Shown here one piece after another: positions 57,385 through 64,000 of a stretch of 64,000 bases of DNA. Both the position numbers and the translations under genes were made by a program. Source of the DNA: Kitasatospora terrestris (GTDB lineage: Bacteria; Actinomycetota; Actinomycetes; Streptomycetales; Streptomycetaceae); the NCBI RefSeq assembly GCF_039542905.1, contig NZ_BAABIS010000001.1, positions 4,774,001 through 4,838,000 on the forward strand, given 5' to 3'. Every line of letters starts with the position of its first letter. Within the stretch, counting starts at the first letter, position 1. A model generated the notes under the pieces. The model did no database searches. It was given only the letters and a program-made list of their open reading frames with translations, and was not told the origin of the DNA.

Positions 57385-58695
57385 TCAGTTCTCCCGCCAG
57401 ACGGCGATCCGCCAGCGTGCCACCCAGCCGAAGACCAGGCCGGTGAGCAGGCCGGCCAGGGTGAGGACCAGCAGCAGGATCCAGCCGCGGCCCAGGCCCA
57501 TCGCCGGGCCGTCCGGCGCGGGCGAGGCGGCGGCCACGTCCACGGTCAGCTCCAGCGGCAGACCGGGGTCGGCCTGGACGCCGGCCTGGCCGGCGAAGGA
57601 GTTGGAGACGACCAGGCAGACCGTCGTGCCGGCGGCCGCGGTGCCGGTCGGCGAGGCGGAGGCCCCGTCGTCGTCCGCCGCGGACCAGCGGACACCGGTG
57701 GAGGCGACGTCGGTGCGGCCGCTGCCCGCGTCGGTGCCGCGGACCAGCTCCTGCCCGTGCGTGTCGGTGGCCTGCAGCAGGACGCCGTAGTCCCGGGCGA
57801 CGGCCCGGTCCGGGGTGACCGAGACGGAGGCGCGCAGCTCCTGACCGGGCTTCACCGGCACCCGGTAGACCCGGTGCTCGGAGAACTTCTGCCGGTCGGT
57901 GTAGACGCCGGGGCCGAGCAGCGGGGCGGTCTCGCACTTGTCGGTGCCGGTCGTCCTGGCGGGCGTCACCGCGTGGGTCTCGCCGGCCCGGCCGACCAGC
58001 TGCTTGACCTTCTGGGTCAGCTGCTCCTGGGTGCGGACGTCGGTGTAGGTGCCGCCGGTCGCGTTGGCGATGCACAGCAGCTGCTGGCGGGTCTTGTCGT
58101 CGTGCGCCAGGCCGAGCGTGTCGACGACCAGGTGGATGCCCTGGGCGGCGAGTTCGCGGGCCACGTCGCACGGGTCCGGCGGGGCGCAGGAGTCCTCGCC
58201 GTCGGTGATCAGGACGATCCGGCGGGTGGTCGGGCCGGTGCCCAGGTCCTGGGCGGCGCCGCGCAGGGCCAGGCCGATCGGCGTCCAGCCGCTGGGCCGC
58301 AGGGTGGCGACGGCGGTCTTCGCCTCGACCTTGTCGGTCTTCCCCACCGGGTAGAGCTGCTTGGTGTCCTTGCAGCCCTCGGTCTTGTTGTCGCCCGCGT
58401 AGGTCGCGCCGAGCGTCCGGATGCCGAACTCGGTCTCCGCCGGCAGGGCGTCGATCACCTCGTTCAGGGACTGCTGGGCGACCGCCAGGCGGCTCTTGCC
58501 CTGGATGTCGGTGGCCCGCATGGAGCCGCTGACGTCCAGGACCAGGTCGACCTTGGGGGGTTCGGCGGCTGCCGCCGGAGCGCCGGGTTCGTCGGCGTGG
58601 GCCGGCAGGCCCGCGAGGACGGCACCGGCGGTGATCGCCAGAGCTCCCAGCAGGCTCGCCGGTCGGACCGGCCATCGTCGTTTCGTCGTGATCAC
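57385..58695 (-). CDS. Secreted vWA-domain protein, membrane anchored
   Basis: 436 residues: signal peptide (LLGALAITAGAVLAGLPAHA), then a von Willebrand A domain with a complete MIDAS: DVSGS in LVLDVSGSM, Thr in SGWTPIGLAL, Asp in LITDGEDSC. Metal-dependent ligand binding is expected. A beta-rich region (YRVPVKPGQELRASVSVTPDRAVARDYGVLL) resembles the one in the partner. A C-terminal helix (GWILLLVLTLAGLLTGLVFGWVARW) anchors it. GTG 58695 follows a -10 by 6 bases, so the mRNA is probably leaderless. The partner follows after 2 bases. Function unknown. Confidence 0.85.
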   Translation of the reverse strand: MITTKRRWPVRPASLLGALAITAGAVLAGLPAHADEPGAPAAAAEPPKVDLVLDVSGSMRATDIQGKSRLAVAQQSLNEVIDALPAETEFGIRTLGATYAGDNKTEGCKDTKQLYPVGKTDKVEAKTAVATLRPSGWTPIGLALRGAAQDLGTGPTTRRIVLITDGEDSCAPPDPCDVARELAAQGIHLVVDTLGLAHDDKTRQQLLCIANATGGTYTDVRTQEQLTQKVKQLVGRAGETHAVTPARTTGTDKCETAPLLGPGVYTDRQKFSEHRVYRVPVKPGQELRASVSVTPDRAVARDYGVLLQATDTHGQELVRGTDAGSGRTDVASTGVRWSAADDDGASASPTGTAAAGTTVCLVVSNSFAGQAGVQADPGLPLELTVDVAAASPAPDGPAMGLGRGWILLLVLTLAGLLTGLVFGWVARWRIAVWREN

Positions 58696-58701
58696 GGCCG
58701 C

Positions 58702-58707
58702 ATCCTA
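58702..58707 (-). promoter_or_regulatory. -10 element for the vWA operon (leaderless)
   Basis: Reverse strand TAGGAT, 6 bases before the GTG start, no ribosome site. Candidate leaderless promoter, in the 90-base divergent gap with the ABC gene. Confidence 0.45.
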
Positions 58708-58785
58708 TGGAGCATCAGTTCACCGGCTTACCCCGGGCCTACCGCCACCGGGGCACACTGGGGCCGGACGGTGCGAGGGGGACGG

Positions 58786-60363
58786 ATGCGGCTCGGTGCG
58801 GTGGGGAAGCGGTACGGCCGGGGCACGCCCTGGATCCTGCGCGACGCGGAACTCGCCGTCGGGTCGGGTGAACTGGTCCGGATCGAGGGCCCGAACGGCA
58901 GCGGCAAGTCGACCCTGCTGAGGCTGGTCGCCGGGATCGAGCGGGCCGACACCGGCGACGTGGTGGTCGACGGACGGCGGGCGTACGTGCCCGAGCGGTT
59001 CCCGCCCGCGCTGCCCTTCCACGCGCACGGCTACCTGCGGCACCTGGGCCGGATCCACGGGCTGCGCAGGGACGAGGCCGAGCGGCGGGCCGGGTACTGG
59101 CTGGAGCGCTTCGGCATCGCCGGGCGGAGCGGGACGCCGATCGCCCGGCTCTCCAAGGGCACCTGCCAGAAGGTCGCCGTCGCGCAGGCGCTGCTCGCCG
59201 AGGCCGACGTGCTGCTCCTCGACGAGGCCTGGACCGGCCTCGACCGGGTGGCCCGCGCCGAGCTCGACACCGCGGTCGCCGAGCGGACGGCGGGCGGCGG
59301 CCGGGTCCTGTTCGTCGACCACGACCCCAACCGGCTCGCGGGGACGACCACCGCGGCGTACGCGGTTGTCGACGGCACGCTGCGGGCGGCCGGGCCCGCC
59401 GAGCAGCAGCCCGGCGGGCCGCTGGTCCGGATCGAGGCCGAGGGGCCGGTGCCCGAGTGGCTGCCGGGGGCGCCGGCCCGCAAGCCGTTGGCCGACGGCG
59501 CGACGCTGCTGGAGGTGGACGCCCGCCACTCGGACGCGCTGCTGCGGCGGCTCCTGACGATCGATCCGCCCGCGCACATCCGCGCGGTGGGGGAGTCGGA
59601 CGGCGGCCCGGGGCCGGTGCGGTCGGCGGCGCAGGCCCCGGCGGCCGCGTCCTTCGGCCCGGAGCCGGCCTCACCGGCGGGCGTCGCGGCGGCGGGGTCG
59701 CGCGCGCCGCTCGGTGCCCTGGTCGCCTACTACACCGAGCTGCTGCTCCGGTCGCAGCGCTGGCTGCCGCCGGTCCTCGCGTACGTGCTGCTGCTGGTCG
59801 TCGGGATGTCCGCGGGGGAGGAGGCGTTCGGGGCGCTGGCGTTCTCGGGGGCGGTGCTGGTGCCGGTGGCGGCCTGGCTGGTGCGCTGCGCGGTGACGGC
59901 GGAGCCGGCGGCGGCGCGGTCCTGCGTGGTGGCGGCGGCGGGCCCGGTGCGGACGCACCTGGGGGCGCTGCTGGCGGCGCTGCTCACCTCCTCGGCGCTC
60001 GGGGCGCTCGGGCTGGCGGCGGTGCTGCTGATGTCCGGGGACGCGCGGTCGGACAGGGCGTGGACGGTGCCGGCGGGCCTGCTGGTCACCGCGGTCTGCG
60101 TGCTGACGGGCGTGGCGATCGGCTCGCTGTTCAACCGCCCGGTGGTGCTGGGCGCGCAGTACGGGATCCCGCTGGGCCTGGCGGCGGCGACGCTGGCGCT
60201 GGTCACGGCCGGCACCCCGGCCAACCTGGTGCTGCGGGCGCTGATCGGCGCCTCGCGCCGCGAGCGCCTGCACCTGCCCGTCCTGGCGCTGCCGGAGGCG
60301 CTGCTGGTCGCCGGTGCTGCCCTGGCGGCGGCCGCACTGCTCGCCGGCCGCCGCCAGGAGTAG
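58786..60363 (+). CDS. Fused ABC transporter ATPase-permease
   Basis: 525 residues. The N-terminal ATPase has Walker A GPNGSGKST (35-43), a degenerate signature LSKGTCQK (122-129, in place of LSGGQ), Walker B VLLLDEA (142-148) and a Switch His in VDHDP. A linker with Pro/Ala follows; from about residue 305 come about six helices (PPVLAYVLLLVVGMS, ALAFSGAVLVPVAAWLV, LLAALLTSSALGALGLAAVLL, VPAGLLVTAVCVLTGVAI, ALVTAGTPANLVL, LLVAGAALAAAALLA), an ABC-2-like exporter half. The order (ATPase first) differs from type IV exporters. ATG 58786 follows GAGGGGGACGG. Divergent from the vWA operon; possibly linked. Substrate unknown. Confidence 0.8.
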   Translation: MRLGAVGKRYGRGTPWILRDAELAVGSGELVRIEGPNGSGKSTLLRLVAGIERADTGDVVVDGRRAYVPERFPPALPFHAHGYLRHLGRIHGLRRDEAERRAGYWLERFGIAGRSGTPIARLSKGTCQKVAVAQALLAEADVLLLDEAWTGLDRVARAELDTAVAERTAGGGRVLFVDHDPNRLAGTTTAAYAVVDGTLRAAGPAEQQPGGPLVRIEAEGPVPEWLPGAPARKPLADGATLLEVDARHSDALLRRLLTIDPPAHIRAVGESDGGPGPVRSAAQAPAAASFGPEPASPAGVAAAGSRAPLGALVAYYTELLLRSQRWLPPVLAYVLLLVVGMSAGEEAFGALAFSGAVLVPVAAWLVRCAVTAEPAAARSCVVAAAGPVRTHLGALLAALLTSSALGALGLAAVLLMSGDARSDRAWTVPAGLLVTAVCVLTGVAIGSLFNRPVVLGAQYGIPLGLAAATLALVTAGTPANLVLRALIGASRRERLHLPVLALPEALLVAGAALAAAALLAGRRQE

Positions 60364-60409
60364 GGCCTGCGCAGGCAGGGGGCGTGCGCAGACCCGGGGG
60401 TTCCGGGCC

Positions 60410-61447
60410 CTACAGGCCCGGGATCCGGCGGTCCGTGAAGGCGTGGCGGACCGTTTCGGCCGCGCCGTCGCCGTACATCTGCCGGGCCGTCGCCACGGTC
60501 TTCAGCGCCGCGGCGCCGAAGGTGGTGTCCGGGGCGAAGGAGAACTGGGCGTTGACGATGATGCGGTCGGCGGTGCGGGCACCGAGCGCCTTGCGGATGT
60601 CGTACAGGGCCTGGGACCAGATCTCGCCGTCGGCGTGGACCTCGCCGACCACGTCGGCGTAGGTCTTGCCGGTGTCGAGGTGGCGCAGGCAGTGGACCGG
60701 GCCGGGGGTGTAGCCGGTGGAGTCCCAGTCGGCCACGCAGGCGTCGGGGGTGAGGCGCGGCCAGCCGTAGCGGGCGTCGGCGGCATTGGAGACCTCGACG
60801 GCGAGGTAGTCGCCGAAGGCCTCGCCGATCGCGCCGGCCTCGGGAGAGCTGCCGAACCCGGGCACCTGGGCCTCGTGCACGGCGTGGCCGTACTCGTGGA
60901 CGATCACCTCGGCGTCCTCGGCGTCGTCGACGCCGCCCTTGCCGAAGCGGATCTCGTCCTTCTTGTCGGTGAAGAAGGAGTTGTCGGAGCCCCACTGGTT
61001 GAGCCGGACGTTCTGCACCCGGTTGTTGGCACCGGGCAGCTCGCTGCCGAAGCCGAGCGACTGCAGGTACTCCTGGGCCTCGTTGACCCAGAAGTAGGCC
61101 ATCACCTGCTCGAAGCGGTCGTCGTCGCGGGTGTACCGGTAGTCGCCGGTGGCCGAGTACGCGGGGGTGCCGGTCTCGGAACGGACGGCGGCCCACCGGC
61201 CGGTGAGGTGGCCGCTGCCGTCGAGGCCGCGCAGGGCGACCGCGGCGTAGGCGGAGGCGGGGACGTCGGTGGCGGCGTCCTTGGTGTCGGTGAGGGACTC
61301 GTTCCCGGTGGACTGCACCGGGTTGACCATGAAGACGCTGCCGACCGGCGTCACGGGTCCGCCGGGGGCGGGCTTGGCGAGCGCCGGGGTGGCGAGGCCG
61401 GCCAGCGCGGTGAGCGCGGCGGCGGTGGCGAGGGCGAGCCTGGGCAA
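60410..61447 (-). CDS. Secreted zinc metalloprotease (gluzincin, M36-like)
   Basis: 345 residues. A signal peptide (PRLALATAAALTALAGLATPALA, cleavage after ALA near residue 24) precedes the mature enzyme. Zinc ligands H184, E185, H188 (HEYGH) and E209 (GEAFGD) are present as in fungalysin/M4 enzymes; no large pro-domain is seen, so activation may differ. TTG 61447 is chosen because AGGAGGAG lies just before it and gives a proper signal peptide; GTG further upstream would add a non-signal extension. It stands alone, convergent with the ABC gene. Substrate unknown. Confidence 0.85.
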   Translation of the reverse strand: MPRLALATAAALTALAGLATPALAKPAPGGPVTPVGSVFMVNPVQSTGNESLTDTKDAATDVPASAYAAVALRGLDGSGHLTGRWAAVRSETGTPAYSATGDYRYTRDDDRFEQVMAYFWVNEAQEYLQSLGFGSELPGANNRVQNVRLNQWGSDNSFFTDKKDEIRFGKGGVDDAEDAEVIVHEYGHAVHEAQVPGFGSSPEAGAIGEAFGDYLAVEVSNAADARYGWPRLTPDACVADWDSTGYTPGPVHCLRHLDTGKTYADVVGEVHADGEIWSQALYDIRKALGARTADRIIVNAQFSFAPDTTFGAAALKTVATARQMYGDGAAETVRHAFTDRRIPGL

Positions 61448-61696
61448 GACTCCTCCTGGGGTCGAGGGGTACCGCCGGGGATCATGCCGTACGCCATGCC
61501 CTGCTGAGAAGAGGCAGAACTTTCGGGTTTTCCAGTCGTAGGCCGAAAATCCTTCGGCAACACGCCCGTCCAAGCGGCAGATCCTCCCTGAACTGCCAAA
61601 AAATCGGACACACCGGCACGAACGAGAATAAATATGGCAAACCATGGCTAGGGTGCTGGGTGACCGTCACGTCCGCAGCGTCGGAAGGACCCCGCC

Positions 61697-62197
61697 GTGA
61701 GCAACCTGTTCGCCATCGCGTACCCCGATCTCGCCACCGCCCAGCAGGTACGGGACGAGCTGGTCGGCCTGCAGAAGCAGAAGCTGATCGAGCTGGAGGA
61801 CGTCGTCGTGGTCGAGCGCCGCGCCGACGGGAAGGTCAAGCTGCACCAGGCGGTGTCCACCACCGGCGCCGGTGCCGCGTCCGGCGCGCTCTGGGGCGGG
61901 GTGATCGGCCTGCTGTTCTTCATGCCGTTCCTGGGCGCGGCGGTCGGCGGCGCGACCGGCGCGGCGGTCGGCGCCTCCACCGACGTGGGCGTGGACGACA
62001 ACTTCATGCGCCAGGTCGGCGAGCAGCTCGAACCGGGCGGCGCCGCGGTCTTCGCGCTGGTCCGCAAGGCCACCGCGGACAAGGTGGTCCCGGCGGTGGC
62101 GGCCTTCGGCGGCCGGCTGATCCAGACCTCGCTGAGCCACGAGGAGGAGGAGCACCTCAAGGAGATCGCCAAGGCCGCCCAGCCGGCCGGCGTCTGA
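61697..62197 (+). CDS. DUF1269 membrane protein
   Basis: 166 residues: an N-terminal cytosolic part (FAIAYPDLATAQQVRDELVGLQKQ), then a Gly-rich membrane segment with glycine-zipper spacing (ALWGGVIGLLFFMPFLGAAVGGATGAAVGAS), and a C-terminal charged domain. DUF1269 proteins occur widely in bacteria; function unsettled. GTG start with GAAGGA ahead; the upstream 250-base gap is AT-richer and holds the promoter (TAGGGT near 61650). It is 16 bases before the FtsW gene, so it is cotranscribed with it. Confidence 0.85.
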   Translation: MSNLFAIAYPDLATAQQVRDELVGLQKQKLIELEDVVVVERRADGKVKLHQAVSTTGAGAASGALWGGVIGLLFFMPFLGAAVGGATGAAVGASTDVGVDDNFMRQVGEQLEPGGAAVFALVRKATADKVVPAVAAFGGRLIQTSLSHEEEEHLKEIAKAAQPAGV

Positions 62198-62213
62198 CCG
62201 AGCGCCACCCTCA

Positions 62214-63587
62214 GTGGCCAATTCCCCGGCGACCGTCAGGGCGGGCGTGCCCGCCCGGCGGCCGGTCAGGACCCGGCGCAACACCGAACTGGCCCTGGTC
62301 CTGGCCGCCGTCCTGATCGCGGTCTTCGGCTACATCGAGGTCGGCGTCAACACCGACGGCACCGTACCGCCCGACACGGCGTGGTACGGTGCCGCGCTCG
62401 GTGCGCTGGCGCTGGTCGCGCACGGCGTGGTCCGCTGGCGCGCCCCGTACGCGGACCCGCTGCCGCTGCCGATCGCGGTGCTGCTGAACGGCATCGGACT
62501 GGTCGTCATCTACCGCCTCGACCTGGCCACCCCGGGCAGTTCCGCGGCGCCCACCCAGCTGCTCTGGTCGACGCTCGGCGTCGCGCTGTTCATCGCGGTG
62601 GTGGTGCTGCTGCGCGACCACCGGGTGCTGCGGCGGTACGCGTACATCGGCGCGCTGGTGGCGCTGGTGCTGCTCATCCTGCCGATCTTCTTCCCGCCGG
62701 TGTACGGCTCGCGGATCTGGATCCAGCTCGGCCCGCTCTCCTTCCAGCCGGGCGAGCTGGCCAAGATCCTGCTGGCGGTCTTCTTCGCCGAGTACCTGGC
62801 GGTCCGCCGGGACGCGCTGGCGCTCACCGGGCGGCGGATCCGGCGGTTCCAGCTGCCGCACGGGCGGGTGCTCGGGCCGGTGCTGCTGATCTGGGCGGCG
62901 TTCGTCGGCGTGCTGGTGCTGGAGACCGACCTCGGCACCTCGCTGCTGTTCTTCGGCCTCTTCGTGATCATGCTGTACGTGGCCACCGCGCGCAGTGGCT
63001 GGATCGCCATCGGCCTCTTCCTGGCGGCGGTCGCCGCCGTCGGGGTGGGCCGGTTCTCCCCGCACGTGCACAGCCGGGTCACCGACTGGCTGGACCCGCT
63101 CGGCTCGATCGCCGCCGGCCAGGGGCCCAACCAGATCGCCCAGTCGCTGTTCGCCTTCGCCTGGGGCGGCCTGCTCGGCACCGGCCTCGGGCTCGGCCAC
63201 TCGATCCTGATCGGCTTCGCCGCCAAGTCCGACTTCATCCTGGCCACCATCGGCGAGGAGCTCGGCCTGGTCGGCCTGGTCTCGGTGCTGATGCTGTACG
63301 CGCTGCTGGTCTCGCGGGGGTTCAGGACCGGGATCGCGCTGCGCGACCCGTTCGGCCGGCTGCTGGCGATCGGCCTGGCCTCGATCGTCGGCCTGCAGGT
63401 CTTCGTGGTGGCCGGCGGGGTGCTCGACCTCATCCCGCTGACCGGCATGGCGCTGCCCTTCGTCGCCCAGGGCGGCTCGTCGGTGGTGACCAACTGGATC
63501 ATCGTGGCGCTGCTGGTGCGGATGAGCGACAGCGCGCGCCGGCCCGCGCCGGAGGTGCCGGCCCAGGCCGTACCGGAGGGGTCATGA
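62214..63587 (+). CDS. FtsW/RodA/SpoVE-family glycosyltransferase
   Basis: SEDS-family peptidoglycan glycosyltransferase, 457 residues, about ten helices. SEDS motifs: KILLAVFFAEYL, LETDLGTSLLFFGLF (catalytic Asp on a periplasmic loop), GRFSPHVHSRVTDWLDP and PFVAQGGSSVVTNWI. The GTG start follows CGAGCGCCACCCTCA (no strong ribosome site; coupling from DUF1269 is likely). Stop overlaps the PBP gene by 4 bases (ATGA), the usual SEDS-PBP2 pairing. Streptomycetes have several SEDS/PBP sets; this is probably one of the dispensable ones (RodA-like/sporulation). Confidence 0.92.
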   Translation: MANSPATVRAGVPARRPVRTRRNTELALVLAAVLIAVFGYIEVGVNTDGTVPPDTAWYGAALGALALVAHGVVRWRAPYADPLPLPIAVLLNGIGLVVIYRLDLATPGSSAAPTQLLWSTLGVALFIAVVVLLRDHRVLRRYAYIGALVALVLLILPIFFPPVYGSRIWIQLGPLSFQPGELAKILLAVFFAEYLAVRRDALALTGRRIRRFQLPHGRVLGPVLLIWAAFVGVLVLETDLGTSLLFFGLFVIMLYVATARSGWIAIGLFLAAVAAVGVGRFSPHVHSRVTDWLDPLGSIAAGQGPNQIAQSLFAFAWGGLLGTGLGLGHSILIGFAAKSDFILATIGEELGLVGLVSVLMLYALLVSRGFRTGIALRDPFGRLLAIGLASIVGLQVFVVAGGVLDLIPLTGMALPFVAQGGSSVVTNWIIVALLVRMSDSARRPAPEVPAQAVPEGS

Positions 63588-64000
63588 GACGCCGTACCCG
63601 CGAACGCTCCGCCGACGGCGAGCCGCAGGACCTGCCGGGCATCTCCACCACCGGGCGGCGGGCCGGCACCTTCTGCCTGGTGCTGATCGTCGCGCTGGCC
63701 GCGCAGGCCACCCGGGTGCAGGTCTTCCAGAAGAAGGCGCTGGACCACAACAGCGCCAACCAGCGCCTCACCATCGAGCGCTACTCCCAGCCGCGCGGCA
63801 ACATCATGGTGGCGGGCGAGCCGATCACCGGCTCCGCCCCGACCGGCGGCAAGTACGCCTACGAGCGCACCTACACCGCGGGCCCCACCTACGCGGCGGT
63901 CACCGGGTACTCCTCGCAGACCTACGGCAACACCCAGCTGGAGGGCATCTACGACGACCTGCTCTCCGGCACCGATCCCCGGCTGGCGAGCTGGGCGGTG
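63584..64000 (+). CDS. Penicillin-binding protein 2 (class B transpeptidase), cut by window end
   Basis: Only the first 139 residues are present. A cytosolic basic N-terminus (RRRTRERSADGEPQDL), one membrane helix (AGTFCLVLIVALAAQATRVQVF), then the start of the pedestal with YSQPRGNIMVAGEPITGS. The SxxK/SxN/KTG site lies beyond base 64000. ATG overlaps the FtsW stop (ATGA) with GGAGGGGTC ahead. Cognate of the SEDS enzyme before it. Confidence 0.88.
   Translation, partial: MRRRTRERSADGEPQDLPGISTTGRRAGTFCLVLIVALAAQATRVQVFQKKALDHNSANQRLTIERYSQPRGNIMVAGEPITGSAPTGGKYAYERTYTAGPTYAAVTGYSSQTYGNTQLEGIYDDLLSGTDPRLASWAV

Noticed and set aside
60365-60422. GC-rich inverted repeats after the ABC gene as terminator
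   Set aside because: A 12-base palindrome (60365-60376) and a 7-bp stem (60403-60421) are present, but both are short and the second covers the metalloprotease stop codon; not strong enough to call.

Overview
The window is very GC-rich chromosomal DNA. GTG starts and ATGA/GTGA gene overlaps are common, and gene content and order fit a member of the Streptomycetaceae (Streptomyces or Kitasatospora type). Supporting markers are an actinobacterial complex I operon, KorAB, FbiC (coenzyme F420), a geosmin synthase, an HrdD-like sigma factor behind a SigR-type promoter, an XRE/DUF397 pair, and the Glp/SepX divisome proteins. I see no rRNA, CRISPR array, insertion sequence or prophage. This is mostly conserved core genome with a few accessory insertions.

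Layout. 1-11756: nuoF (5' end missing) to nuoN, one tightly overlapping operon closed by a strong hairpin. 11917-16931: long-chain polyprenyl diphosphate synthase (probably for menaquinone), an orphan NarL-type response regulator, and the ferredoxin-dependent 2-oxoacid oxidoreductase korAB. 16939-27817: two divergent HxlR-regulator/NAD(P)-reductase pairs, RarD, an orphan sugar-type binding protein, a LolA/RseB-like envelope protein, FbiC and an ADP-ribosylglycohydrolase. 27831-34563: DUF397 and XRE pair, GPP34 protein, a D,D-carboxypeptidase with a long repetitive N-terminus, a YihY/BrkB membrane protein and polyprenol-phosphate-mannose synthase. 34862-44107: tRNA-Arg(CCT), MurJ, PAP2 phosphatase, HrdD-like sigma factor, MscL, a truncated SAF-type protein, FmdB-type zinc ribbon protein, an MFS exporter and a K+/H+ antiporter.

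44289-53975: penicillin acylase, 5-formyl-THF cyclo-ligase, a GGDEF diguanylate cyclase, galU, then glp-moaC-mogA-GNAT-sepX and tRNA-Ala(CGC). 54152-64000: geosmin synthase, a two-gene operon of surface proteins (one with a vWA domain) divergent from a fused ABC ATPase/permease, a secreted zinc metalloprotease, and a DUF1269-FtsW/RodA-PBP2 cassette cut by the window end.

Themes: respiration (Nuo, prenyl synthase for menaquinone, KorAB feeding reduced ferredoxin), cell envelope and division (MurJ, carboxypeptidase, FtsW/PBP2, Glp/SepX, Ppm1), and redox/stress control. The most noteworthy signals are non-coding. They are a CIRCE-like HrcA operator in front of the fmdB-type gene, a SigR-type promoter before the sigma factor gene, DnaA-box-like sites plus an 18-bp tandem repeat beside a truncated gene, a dense G-tract cluster after mscL, and palindromes in several divergent promoter regions. 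A GNAT gene that appears to start with CTG also deserves checking. All calls come from reading the sequence; no database search was run.
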